A stretch of 64,000 nucleotides of DNA from Wolfiporia cocos (GCA_029448655.1 JACCLO010000002.1:2852001-2916000); one strand, 5' to 3'; positions 24,893 to 35,732 are shown, numbered from the stretch's first letter. Program-made: numbers and translations. The notes: generated from the letters alone by a model not told the origin.

Positions 24893-25539
24893 TCAGTGCT
24901 CGTGACCGTGATGTGGGGCTTGTTCAAAACGCAGGCCGCTGCAGGATGTATTAGCGCAACAGCATAACCAGAGCAGATGATAGGTGTTCTGAACGTACCA
25001 GTATCTGTCCCAATAGAAACACAAAGTCATGATCTGAACGACTTTGAGAGCACAATGTGCGACTTACCCACAAGGATGAGCACCAGGTTTGTCCTGTTTG
25101 CGAGAATGAAGTCAGCAATTGGCAGTTTCTAACCAAGTAGCAACGCACCACGTTGATGAAGATTTTGGGGTGACCAAGCGGGCCTCCTCCTGCAGGCGTA
25201 ATCCAGTGTCAAGCAGCATACTCAAGCTGTGCACATACCACCATCACAAACGGCCTTGCGCCCATGTACGACACGGATGGGCTCCTTGCTGATCATCTCC
25301 ATCGCGCTCAGCGGGTTCGGCTGAAGTTCCATGATGGTCTGCTCGAAGCGAGGGCCCGACTGGCCTTGTGGGCGCGGCCGCTGGCTAGTGGACCATGTTG
25401 ACGGGTAGTTGGGTGCCTGCGGGACAACGGCGGCCTCGGACGGTGCCTCGTTCTTAGGAACGGGGGATGTGGAGGATGCGGCGGAGGAAGTGAGCCGCGC
25501 GAGCGGGCGGGCGAGGCGTGGGATGCGTCGGGCGAGCAT
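24893..25539 (-). CDS. NDUFS6: Mitochondrial complex I zinc subunit NDUFS6
   Basis: Accessory, Zn-binding subunit of NADH:ubiquinone oxidoreductase. Start ATG 25537-25539; the first residues M-L-A-R-R-I-P-R-L-A-R-P-L-A-R are a typical mitochondrial presequence. Exons: 25539-25239, 25189-25149, 25093-25068, 25004-24999 (6 nt) and 24938-24893, total 420 nt, 139 residues. The zf-CHCC domain reads V-C-D-G-G-G-G-P-L-G-H-P-K-I-F-I-N then H-P-C-G-Y-C-G-L-R-F-E-Q, giving ligands Cys, His, Cys, Cys. The C-terminus is His-rich. The 6-nt exon supplies Tyr and the first two bases of the last ligand Cys. It diverges from HSP104 over a 448 bp shared upstream region. An in-frame M-W-R-T start 15 residues upstream is less likely because it would disrupt the presequence. 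Confidence 0.93.
24999..25004 (-). other. NDUFS6: NDUFS6 microexon, 6 nt
   Basis: Exon ATACTG (minus strand) between introns 25067-25005 (63 nt, GTAAGT to ACAG) and 24998-24939 (60 nt, GTACGT to GCAG). Skipping it keeps frame but deletes Tyr and the zinc-ligand Cys, so inclusion is needed for an intact CHCC site. Confidence 0.8.
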
Positions 25540-25987
25540 CGTCGGTGGTGAGGGCGGCGGCAGCGTCGGGCACGTCCGCCACAACGACGTGAGCCGGTCC
25601 CGTGAGCCGGTTCATGGGAAACGCAAACCGATCTCGTAAGCCAAGCTGTCCGATGCCTCGACCGATCTGCTGCGCAAACTGACGTGCCGGCCGAGCAAAC
25701 CGAACTAGGCTGGCACACCTCACGTGAGGTGACGTCGCGGGGCGGGATCAGGCAGAAAGTTCGGGACGAGGCAGGGACGAGGCAGAAAGTTCGGGACGGC
25801 TGGAGACACGACGAGATGAGCCTCCATCTGCGTCGACGGTGAGCGCACCTTCCAGAATAGAGCAGACACACCGGTCTATCTTCTATATAACACCTGCAAT
25901 CCCGCCCGCCCCCTTCATAGACTTTAACCCTTCAGACTTTGACGCCTAATTTACACCTTCCTCTACTTTACGACTTTCACGTTAACA
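25540..25987. promoter_or_regulatory. Shared divergent promoter region, NDUFS6 / HSP104
   Basis: A 448 bp region between the two start codons. It holds the heat-shock element cluster at 25751-25857, a TATATAA at 25884-25890 about 100 bp before the HSP104 ATG, and a pyrimidine-rich leader. The side near NDUFS6 is GC-rich without an obvious TATA. Confidence 0.75.
25751..25857 (+). promoter_or_regulatory. Heat-shock element cluster with 30-bp tandem repeat
   Basis: An 18-bp unit starting GGCAGAAAGTTC occurs at 25751 and again at 25781. Each copy holds GAAAGTTC (25755-25762 and 25785-25792), an inverted GAA/TTC pair with 2-bp spacing. A further TTCCAGAA is at 25850-25857. These fit the nGAAnnTTCn pattern bound by Hsf1, placed 100-240 bp upstream of HSP104. 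Confidence 0.8.
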
Positions 25988-28979
25988 ATGGCTTCGAGCT
26001 TTAACTTTACCGACAAAACCCAAGAGACACTGGCCGCTGCTATCCAGTTGGCAAAGGACTATGCTAACGCTCAAGGTTTGTCGTTTACGTCTTCTTGCTA
26101 GAGTACATGCTGACTTAGTTTCGCAGTCTATCCTGTACACATTGCCTTCGCGCTCTTAAATGAGGGTGCGGGCGAGCAGGTTCCTGGCGGTGTTAACCAG
26201 CAGTCGGGTCATTCACTATTCCGCTCGGTAATCGAGCGTGCAGGCGGTGACACGGTAAGTACAGTTAGCTTGTTAGGTACATTGGCATATAACTTATTGT
26301 ATATCACAGACAACCGTCAAGCGCAGTCTGCAGAAGCTGATCGTGCGCATGCCCACGCAACAGCCACCACCAGACGAGATCTCGTTGAGCTCGGCTGCCC
26401 TCAAAGTTCTGCGCGATGCCGAGTCGCTCCGCAAAACGATGCACGACTCGTACATCGCACAGGACCACCTTCTCGCTGCTCTCATCAAAGATTCAACAGT
26501 AGCTCCCATTCTGAAAGAGGCGAATCTCACAGAGGCGACCCTCAAGACTGCGATTGATCAGTTGCGCGGTAACAGGCGGGTTGAGAGCAAGAACGCAGAA
26601 CAGGGCTTCGACGCATTGCAGAAGTACGCGGTCGACCTCACCTCCCTTGCAGAGGAAGGCAAGCTTGACCCCGTCATTGGTCGCGACAATGAGATCAGAC
26701 GAGTCATCCGCATCTTGTGCAGACGGTAAGCCCTTGCGCACATTCAATGTATCGGTCACAAATTGACCAATTACTTATAGGACGAAGAACAACCCCATCC
26801 TCCTTGGAGAGCCCGGCGTCGGCAAGTCCGCGATCGCCGAAGGACTCGCACAGCGCATTGTGAACCGCGACGTACCCGCGTCCCTCCTCGGGCGGCTCTA
26901 TTCGCTCGACATGGGTGCGCTAATGGCCGGCGCGAAGTACAAAGGCGAGTACGAGGAGCGGATCAAGTCCGTATTGAACGAGATCGAGAAGGCGTCTGAT
27001 GAGGGCACCGGCGTCATCCTCTTCATTGACGAGCTCCATCTCATCATGGCCGGCCGTGGAGCGGAGGGCGGCGGCATGGACGCCGCAAACCTTTTCAAGC
27101 CGCTGCTCGCTCGTGGCAAGCTGCGCTGTATCGGTGCAACTACTCTGGCAGAGTACAGGAAATACATCGAGACGGATGCGGCGCTCGAACGGCGATTCGC
27201 GCAGGTGCTCGTAAACGAGCCGAGCGTACCTGAGACGATCAGTATCTTGCGTGGTATTCGCGAAAAATACGAGGTCCACCATGGCGTACGCATTTTGGAC
27301 GGTGCCCTTATCCAGGCAGCAAGCTTGGCACACCGGTACCTGACATCAAGAAGGCTGCCAGATGCTGCCATCGACCTAGTTGATGAGGCGTGCGCAAGGT
27401 ATGTACAATCTCTGTTCTGACCATCTCATAGCTTGATGCTGACGTTTATCCTGTAGCGTTCGTGTAACCCGCGAAACTGCACCGGAGGCGATCGACAAAC
27501 TTCAACGCCGCAAGCTCGAGCTCGAAGTCGAGATCCATGCACTCGAGCGCGAGAAGGACGAAGCGTCGAAGGAACGTCTTGCACTCGCCCGCAAAGCCAT
27601 TGCCGACGTTGATGACCAGCTTCAACCGCTCATGGCACAATACGAAGCGGAGAAGGCCCGCGGAGACGAGATCCAGAATGTGCGCCGGAAGATCGACGAG
27701 CTCAAGGCAAAGGCAGACGAAGCTGAGCGGCGGTACGACCTCGCGACTGCGTCGGACTTGCGTTATTACGCACTGCCAGATCTGCAGGCGCGCCTAGCTC
27801 AGCTCGAGGCCAAGAAGGCTGAGGAGGACGTGCAGGCCGGCGTCGGCAGCGATACCGTCACTCCCGAGCAGATCGCGGAAATCGTCGCGCGCTGGACAAA
27901 CATTCCTGTAACGCGGCTGATGAGCACGGAGAAGGAGAAGTTGTTGAAGATGGAGAGGATTCTTGGCGAGCAGGTCGTTGGCCAGCCCGAGGCAGTCAAG
28001 GCGGTTGCAAATGCAATCCGACTGAGCAGGAGTGGCCTCAGGAATGCTCAACGGCCAATTGCTAGCTTCCTCATGGCGGGCCCGTCTGGTACGGGCAAGA
28101 CATTGTTGAGCAAGACGGTAAGTTTATTCGCTGCTGTCTGCACGTAAACGTAGACGCTGACTATGGCTCTTTTAGCTCGCAACCCTGTTGTTCGACTCGC
28201 CCGACGCCATGATCCGTATCGACGGATCCGAGTACTCCGAGAAACACTCCATCTCACGTCTTATCGGTGCTCCTCCGGGCTACGTCGGCCACGACCAGGG
28301 TGGCCAGCTTACTGAATACATTCGTCGCAAACCGTACTCGATCGTGCTCATCGATGAAATCGAGAAGGCGTCGCGCGAGTTCGTCACGTTGTTCCTGCAA
28401 GTCCTCGATGACGGTCGTCTGACGGACGGTCAAGGCCGTATCGTCGACTTCCGGAACACGGTCATCATCATGACGAGCAATCTCGGTGCTGCGTTCCTTA
28501 ACGACATGGGCGAAGGCGCGGTCAAGTCGGAGACACGCGAGCTCGTCATGGGTGCCATCCGCGCGCACTTCCCACCCGAGTTCATTAATCGTATCGACGA
28601 GATCGTCATCTTCCGCACGCTCTCACAGAGGAATGTGCTCAAGATCGTCGACCTGCGTCTCAAGGAGGTGCAGGAGCGGCTTGCGGACAAGAAGATGGTG
28701 CTCGACATTGAGCCGGCGGCGAAACAGTACCTCATGTCTAGCGGGTACTCGCCGATATACGGCGCGCGCCCGCTTAACCGTGCGATCCAGACGGAGCTGC
28801 TCAACCCATTGTCGGTCATGATTCTCTCCGATCGCATCCGCGACGGCGAGACGATCCGGGTGCGCTTCGATGGTCCGCACAACCGCCTTGCGATCATACC
28901 CAACCATGAGGCGGGTGCGGACAGCATGGACATCGACCAGGACGACATTGAGGACATCGAGATCGAAGAAATGGACTGA
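25988..28979 (+). CDS. HSP104: HSP104 protein disaggregase (ClpB family)
   Basis: Hexameric AAA+ chaperone that pulls proteins out of aggregates in the cytosol and supports thermotolerance. About 904 residues from six exons (yeast 908). Clp-N repeats lie in the first three exons (25988-26727). NBD1 has Walker A G-E-P-G-V-G-K-S near 26810 and Walker B F-I-D-E-L-H. The coiled-coil middle domain spans about 27480-27850. NBD2 has Walker A G-P-S-G-T-G-K-T near 28080, the pore motif G-Y-V-G-H, Walker B V-L-I-D-E-I-E-K and T-S-N-L-G. The C-terminus is an acidic tail ([10 protein letters not shown]). All key residues seen are intact. Heat-shock elements upstream agree with the usual regulation. Stop at 28977-28979. 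Confidence 0.97.
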
Positions 28980-29334
28980 GGAGTTTCTCGATCCCAAGCT
29001 GTAGTGTAGGGACTCTTGGACTGAGCCAAAATGCAGGGCATTGTAGCATTGTATCTTTATTGCAGCATTTCGCATAGCATACCAGTCTGTATAGTATTGC
29101 AATGATTCATTCCTTTTCTCTCATCTTAGGCACGACAGCTCATGAACGTTTGAACATCAGTCAGCAATACAAAATGCCCCTCAATAAGATCAATATGGGT
29201 TCTCGTCATAGTGGTACACGCAGCGGCTAGTCAACTTCCATTTTAATGGAAGGTTCTCGAGGATTTTCAATAGGCCTGTTGGGAGGCCACGGCTGGTGTA
29301 TGCGTAGGTTTTTCCACACTGGCACGCGGTGCTG
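28980..29334. other. Intergenic between convergent HSP104 and unknown gene
   Basis: A short T-rich region with TTTATTG-like signals near 29058; probably both 3' UTRs. No gene seen. Confidence 0.6.
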
Positions 29335-30688
29335 TCAATGTTGGTTCAGCAATTTCACAGATGCCAACGCCGCGCGACTCACTCCGAGCCGCGTCTCGCG
29401 CATCTCAATTCCCAGTTGATCCAGATGATCTTCATAGTGTGCAGAGACCATGGCTTGGAAGCATTCCTGTACCCAAGCATCCTGCAGGCGCCACCCGCCC
29501 GCTCTGAAGCGCCGGATTGCGTCCTCGTCCAACGGTCTGCAGTCCGCCTCTGTGAGGTTCAGCAAGCATATCTCGTGCAGACAGTCCCTGACTGGACAGG
29601 ACCACGTGAAGTCCGCCCTAGGCAACGCGGGCCGGTGCAGGAGGGCGGGGGGTATGAGCGAAATGATCTCAGGATTGGGCGGGGTGGCAGAGCGGGAGGG
29701 GACGGAGCTAGAGGGGGATGCGGGCGAGGAGGAGGGCGGGGAGAAGTCGACGTCATAGGAGCGGGACACGCTCTGGTCGACTGGAGGCGCCTCCCGCTCG
29801 TCGGAAGATGAGGGTACGAAGAGTGCGCCTCGCGTGTTCGATGCGGACGGTCTTGCATTTTGCCGGGTTGGGCGGGACTGAGGGCGCAAGTTAGCGATAT
29901 TATGAGCTGAGGACAGCATGGAACCTGCCCTCTGCGGTCTGTTGACCCTGCGTGGCACCGGGATCGCGGGCACACCGTTGTCGTCCATGCCATCACTGTC
30001 CGAGTCCGAGTCCGAGTCCGAGTCCGCCTCAGACCCGTACCTAATCATCTTACCCCATCTGATCCCCTCTCTCGCCGCTGCCTTTCTTGCGAGGTCAGAC
30101 TCATACACCCAATTCTGCCAGACCTTTACGTCAAGCCACTTCCTGAGTCTCTCTTGTTGATGCTCCAGCACCCATCGTGCGTGGGTGGCAAGCAATGAGC
30201 GGATCTCTGCGCGCGAAACATGTCGCAGGTTGCGCTCGCGTCCGCCCTTCATCTTACCCTCTGTCTCAGTTTCGATATCTGAGTCGGAGGAATCGTACGC
30301 AATTCGGCGCTTGCGTGCCTCGGGGGCCTGGGCCATATGCTCGAGATACTGGTTGACGAACCACTCTGGCGTGCGCTCTGAAAGTGGAATCGTTTTGTCG
30401 CCATATGGAGACCTAATTTGGCTATCGATTCCGATAACTTGTTCGAGTACATGGAGGGTGCGCCACCGCCCGAAGTACTGTGTGCGGCGGCGTTGAATAG
30501 TCAAGGCAAGATTGGCGGCGTTACGGAGGGCTCACTTTACGGCTGCGTAGATATGTTGTAATGTGCATGGATTTCACGGCATAAAAACGAAGCCTGTTGT
30601 ATGAACTGGCAGGAATGTGATTAATGAAGATGAAGCCCGTGCGCAAAGGCAACACACATACCGATCCCTGGAGTGTATGCGCAGGCCA
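29335..30688 (-). CDS. Unknown protein with Asp-Ser repeat, 407 residues
   Basis: Two exons fit exactly: 30688-30661 (ATG, phase 1, GTATGT donor) and 30530-29335, total 1,224 nt. The N-terminus (A-N-L-A-L-T-I-Q-R-R-R, then Y-F-G-R-W-R-T-L) is basic. A conserved-looking block T-P-E-W-F-V-N-Q-Y-L-E-H follows. Residues near 160-175 are an Asp-Ser run coded by a hexanucleotide repeat (29999-30026). A Ser/Pro-rich linker leads to a C-terminal domain with W-S-C-P-V-R-D-C-L-H-E-I-C-L and W-V-Q-E-C-F. The Cys/His spacing might bind zinc (inference), but I recognise no family. Probably nuclear by composition, which is weak evidence. Convergent with HSP104. Confidence 0.7.
29999..30026. repeat. Hexanucleotide repeat (TCCGAG)n
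   Basis: About 4.5 copies, in frame within the unknown gene 29335-30688, coding alternating Asp and Ser on the minus strand. A repeat-length polymorphism is likely here. Confidence 0.85.
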
Positions 30689-30704
30689 TCCCGGACCTCA
30701 CTAG

Positions 30705-31248
30705 CTAAGGCACACTACATGTAAGCTCAAGTTTTAATCGCATGGAAGTAGATATGCCTGTCAGAAAGCCTGCCGACATATGCTTGAAACCTTGAATCTG
30801 CACTTTGATAGTATGCCCGTCGGCGTAGATTCGCTTCAGGGGAACGGGGTGTGCGGGGTGGTTACGGCCGTTACTCAGACACCACTCTACAAGGCGTAAA
30901 TGGATCTGTTTCTGCAGGACTTTGCAAGCTTTCTCAGTGAGCCAAGTGAGAGACTGGATCTCCAAGACTCCTCGGAAGCGCACGCGGCGTTCGTTGACGC
31001 GTGCTCGGTCATATTCAGGCTGGTCGAGTTCACAGTATGTAAGCCTGCTGAAAGCGTAAGGACTTCACGACGGGACTGTAGCTGAGAGCTGACCCGGTTG
31101 GCTCTCCGCCACATTCAAGCATGAGGTCCTCCAGCTCTAGCACCTTGGTAGGTACGCTCTTGCACTCCTCCGTGAGGACATCTTTGTCTGGGAATGGGCC
31201 GTACGGCTCGTCAAGCACTCGCGGTCGGGAGTCCCGAGGGATCGCCAT
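30705..31248 (-). CDS. Unknown conserved-looking protein, 164 residues
   Basis: Two exons: 31248-31094 and 31044-30705, split by a 49-nt GT-AG intron; total 495 nt. The joined frame gives a compact protein, M-A-I-P-R-D-S-R-P-R at the start, then D-L-M-L-E-C-G-G-E-P-T-G, Y-C-E-L-D-Q-P-E-Y-D-R-A-R-V and L-T-W-L-T-E-K-A-C-K-V-L. Mixed charge, no membrane span, no low complexity; it looks like a folded domain. I do not recognise the family. The stop is at 30705-30707, only 16 bp from the ATG of the next minus-strand gene at 30688. The start is 54 bp from the ATG of the Mg transporter on the other strand. Confidence 0.6.
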
Positions 31249-31302
31249 ACGCCACAGGCTGGAGTTGACCGATAGGCGCGCAGGCGATAAACACGCGGAC
31301 GG
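31249..31302. promoter_or_regulatory. Very short divergent spacer between two start codons
   Basis: Only 54 bp separate the ATGs at 31248 (-) and 31303 (+). It is GC-rich with no TATA. Either the two leaders overlap, or one gene starts at an inner ATG (31369 is available for the plus-strand gene). Confidence 0.5.
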
Positions 31303-33592
31303 ATGCAGACCGGAAAAGGCAAGGACGGGCTCGCGGGCGACGCGCCGTTGCACTCGGGCGTGTTCATGAATGTCATGGCCGCTCACTCCCTCGACGGCGA
31401 CACCCACATCTCCATCCCCGCCGGCATCGCGGTCGGCCTCCTCGCGTCCTTCGTCCAGTCGCTCGGCCTCACCATCCAGCGCAAGAGCCATGTCGTGAAT
31501 CAGGCGCTTCCGGAGGACGAGCAGCGCGTCGAGCACCGCAGGCCGTGAGTTCAGCATCCGTTCGCAGCGCGCCGACCATTGACCGCCCGCCAGACTCTGG
31601 CTGTTAGGCTTCGGTGAGTGCATTCTCTGTGATGACAGGCTGATTCCTCAGACACGCGGCGGAAGCTAATTGCGCTCGCTCGTGCACAGGCATATTCATT
31701 TCGTCGAACCTGTTTGGATCCGTCTTCCAGATCGCCTCGCTGCCCGTCGTCATCCTTGCACCCCTTGGCGCTGTCTCGCTCCTCTGGAACGCGTTCTTTG
31801 CGCGCATATTGCTGGGCGATGTGTTCTCTGTATGGATGCTCCTCGGCACGCTCCTCATCGCAGGAGGTGCCGTCCTCATCGCCGTATTCGGCATTGTTCC
31901 GGAGCCGACCCACTCACTCGAGGACTTGCTCATGCTTTTCAACCGCCCGCTCTTTGTGGTATACTTCTCGCTGCTGGGTATAGTGACGGTCGTGTGCCTT
32001 GTCATTGTACGCGGCCCCTTCCGCAGTTCACCGTGAGACGCTGACGCATTGTGCAGACCCATATTGCAGAGTACTCCTACAGCCGGCGAATTGCCCTACC
32101 CGACGTGTCACCTCCTCTCTCACCTCTCCTCGCTCCTGCATCCCATCCTTCCATTCTCACTTCAGCCACCACAGCTTCGACCGCTGCACCAGATCCCAGC
32201 GAGCGCACTCCACTGCTCGACCGCAAACCTCGCGCACATGTCCGCTCGCTCTCACACCCCCGTTCCAAATCCCCCTCTCCCTCAGGGACCACTTCCAGCC
32301 AGTCCTATCTCTCAAGCGCGATAGAATTCACGACCAAATCCACCCGCACCCCGCTCTTGCTCGCTGCATCCTATGCATCCTTCTCAGGAATCATCTCGGG
32401 CATGTGCTTGCTGTTCGCGAAGAGCGGTGTAGAGCTTCTCATGCTCACGATTGGCGGAGACAACCAATTTTGGCGATGGCAGGCATGGGTCTTGCTCCTC
32501 AGCTTGGGCGTGTGTGCCCTTCTGCAGCTGTGGTACATGCACAAGAGCCTCATCCTCGCCGACCCAACCGTGGTCTGTCCGCGTGAGTGTCCACACGTTC
32601 TCGCATTCCCAGGAGAATTCTACTGACGGGCCGCCCGCCCGCGTGACCGGATTGCAGTGGCGTTCTGCCTCTACAACCTGTCCTCGATCCTGAATGGCCT
32701 CGTCTACTTTGACCAGTTCTCGCTCCTCTCTGCGACTCAGCTCGCGCTCGTCCTCGTCGGCATTGCGATCCTCCTTGCAGGCGTGTGGATCGTCAGTTTC
32801 CCGCCGACGGGCGGATATAGCATCGACGTCGGCGCGTGGATGAAGGATGCGGACGACATCGACGGCTCCGCGCTGAGCGACAGCGAGCTCGGGCTGTATG
32901 ATGACGAGGACGAGGAAGACGAGGAAGACGTGCCGGACGACGAGCCCCTCCCGATGTACGCGCGCCTGCGCACGTCCCCCACGCCGCGCACGGAGCGCAT
33001 CAGCATGGGCTCCGTCTCGTCCGACATGGCAGCGCCGCCGCCCGCGCCGCCACACACCCGCTCACCGACGCTCGTCGTCTCCCCTCCCCCGCCCGTCCCG
33101 CCGCCCGTTGCGTCGCCGCCCGCGGATGTGGCGACGTTCCCCGCGCGGCGGCCACGGCCACGGCCACGGACGCAGCTCACGCTCCCGGCGTCGTCGTCGC
33201 CGTCGATGCGGCGCGCGCGCTCGTCCTACGCGAGCACGGGCCAGGGCGAGTCGCCGACGCTCGCGCGCCGGCGGCGGACGACGCTCGGTGCGGTCGCGCT
33301 GAGCCCGCCCGCGCCCACGCCTGGGTTCTCGATTGGGCTGTCGCCCGTGAGCCCTGGGTTCGCGCTGGTGCCGACGGAGCGGCGGCGGCGGGAGGGCGAG
33401 GAGAGGGGCGAGGAGAGGAGGAGGAGCGTGCGGAGGGGGAGCAGTGTCGGGTATGGCGCGCGGGATGCGGACGCGGAGGAGGGCGCCGCTGCGGTGTCGC
33501 CGCGGGAGGAGGAGAGGCAGGAGCGAGCGAGAAGGGCGAGGGGGCGGTGGGCATGGGTGCGGAGCGTGATTACGGGGCGGCCGAGTCGGTGA
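31303..33592 (+). CDS. NIPA-family Mg2+ transporter-like membrane protein
   Basis: Multi-pass protein of the NIPA/DUF803 family, whose animal members carry Mg2+. Start ATG 31303 (inner ATGs near 31366 possible). Motif I-A-V-G-L-L-A-S-F-V-Q-S-L-G-L-T leads to Q-R-K-S-H, then four short exons. Successive hydrophobic spans include G-I-F-I-S-S-N-L-F-G-S, V-I-L-A-P-L-G-A-V-S-L-L-W-N-A (the family hallmark), and later spans up to L-A-F-C-L-Y-N-L and V-L-V-G-I-A-I-L-L-A-G-V. A Ser/Pro-rich loop of about 75 residues interrupts the spans near 32110-32330, which is unusual. After about 32820 a cytosolic tail of about 250 residues is acidic, then Pro- and Arg-rich. Eight or nine spans in total. The tail is very GC-rich and gives many false frames. 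Confidence 0.85.
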
Positions 33593-34287
33593 GGGCTGGC
33601 GTACGCCTGGCTGCTGCTGGTGAGTTGCGGGTCGGGTTCGTGCATACATACATGATATATACATCGTACATACAGTTCGACGCATTTCCATTCATATTGA
33701 CTCTATTTTGACGTACATATCTGTTACATACGTAGGCGACTGGAACGGACGCTAGCGCTGTGGTATATTTTACGAGGAAGTGACGACTGGCATCAGAGCT
33801 TAATCTTCGCCTGATCTTCGTACTGGGTTTGAGCATATATATATGTTTCGTTTTGATTGGAATAACCCTGGGCTTTAAGCTTTAAGCTTGGCCACGATCA
33901 ATTTGAAGTGTTCGCTGCCTAAGCTTAAGAGCTACAAGAGATGCTAAGTCCGTTGTAGATGTATTATAGCACGCATCAACCCTATGCCAGCGCCGTGCGT
34001 TTGCGTGAGTGGCGAGTGCCTGAGTCAACCCTAGCTCGCGCTCTGTCGGTTCAGATATTTAGGACTGTGACCAGCGGATGTTAGGACATGGAGCATGGAG
34101 CATGGAGCAAGGGGCAAACATCAGCAGCGGCGGGTAGTGTCACGGAAGTACGGAGCGCAGCGCTACTGGTCTCGCAGCCTACGGCCGAATACACAAGGGT
34201 ATCATCATCTCCAGGATCACTCCAGTGGCTCGGACGATGTGGATTACATAGTCACATTGTAGGAAGACATGATTTGACGACATGAGA
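33593..34287. other. Intergenic with small simple repeats
   Basis: Convergent 3' ends of the Mg transporter and the unknown minus-strand gene. AT-rich near 33640-33850, with ATATAT (about 33835-33845), CTTTAAG repeats (about 33872-33892) and three copies of CATGGAG at 34087-34107. No gene seen. Confidence 0.6.
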
Positions 34288-35605
34288 CTACCCCCGAGTG
34301 GCACATGCAGGGGGAGAAGTGGTCAGAAAGTCGGTTACATGGTCGCGAACACCGGCGCCGCCGAGGACAGAGACGATGCGGAGAAAGGCCATGCACGCCT
34401 GAATGCGACTGTCCGTCGCTTTGGTGTGGTCAAAGTCAGATATGAGGTTGTCGAGGAGAGTACCAAACTGCTTGGATCGCCGTTTGACGATGTTGCGGAC
34501 GTCCCACGTCGGGTCAAGGAGGACGGCGACACCAAACTGCACAGTGTGTCAGCAGGGTGCACGCGGTGCACCGTGCCCGCGGTGCGGCTCACCGTGTCAT
34601 ACATGCGTAGCAGGCGGTTGCGAGCGGTGACTATATGCTCGCCATCTTTTCTCCACTTACGGAAGCTAGAGCTCAGCTCGGACATTTTTTCCTCGCGCTC
34701 TTGCGCATCGAGGCCGTTGAACAAGCTGGCATGAGCAGGATCAGTCTGGAAAGCGCGGCGGAAAAATTGACCGATCCATTTTTTCCCGCCAGTGTCCTCG
34801 CTGCGGCGCTTCCAGTCTGCGGCAAATTTGATGGTGTCGATCTGGCTGAGGACAAGGTGCATATAGTGCAGTGTGCTCGTGTTGTGCTGTGCTAGAGTCA
34901 AGCTCTGGAGGGAAACTGAGATGGCGGTGAGAAATGCACGCAGGGACACGCGCCTGGTGTCTCTGCACAAGCCGGAGATGGATATCTTCAACGAGATCGT
35001 GCTGCTTGGAAGTAGTGCATATAGTCGCAAACATCGACTGTCCAGCACATTCACAGTGGAGGAGCTCAGCCTGTATGGAAGGATGAGAATCGATATGTAG
35101 GAGCAGGCCAGCAGCAGACCCATTCTCTCGTAGTCGCAGTGGAGGCATGTCCGCGGAGGAGACGCTCGAGGGCAGCATCCTCAGCAGCTGCGTAGGGCTG
35201 CCTGTGGTCGGTGTTGAGGATGACTTTTACGACCTCTTCCGGCGCTAGCGGCGGGCTATCGACAGCAAGAAGTATCTGTTGGAGCCGGCCGGCGACACGC
35301 GCTCGCTCCGTGGCTTTGGCTGCCTGGGGGTTTCGATCGTCCGCAGCGCGCGGGCCGTCGCGCAATGCGCGGCGCTGCCTGGCGTCGTCTGGGCTGACCC
35401 GAGATGGGCTCTGCAGAATGGCGGGGTCACCACCGTCGTCAGCGGGCTCCAGCAGGCGCATGGCGGCCTCGAAGATGACCGAGGCTTTCTCATGGATCTC
35501 GCGTCGTAGTATACGAGAGTTTGGGGACACAGGGCCCCGGCGGGCAGGCTGAGTCAGGAGCGGCTCGGCCGCTGCAAGATGCTCGAGTATCTGCGGCAGG
35601 TCCAT
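34288..35605 (-). CDS. Unknown helical protein, 389 residues
   Basis: Four exons, all in phase 0: 35605-35120, 35070-34948, 34904-34593 and 34536-34288, total 1,170 nt. Start M-D-L-P-Q-I-L-E-H-L. The first exon codes an Ala/Arg-rich region; the later ones look mostly helical, with F-A-A-D-W-K-R-R, K-K-W-I-G-Q-F-F-R-R-A-F, and I-V-K-R-R-S-K-Q-F-G-T-L-L-D-N-L. No signal peptide or membrane span. I recognise no family; it could be a basidiomycete-specific repeat-helix protein. Longer N-terminal starts at 35677 or 35704 are possible. The exon joins keep one clean frame, which supports a real gene. Confidence 0.6.
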
Positions 35606-35732
35606 GAGGGGGAGAGTGTAAGATGCGCGAGCGGTGGTAGCTGTGGCGTAAAGGCGCCTGTGTGTGCGCGCTTGCATGTCGCGCACCGAGCTGTGGCATG
35701 ACATTACAGCCGTTCCCGACGCGGAGCACCTT

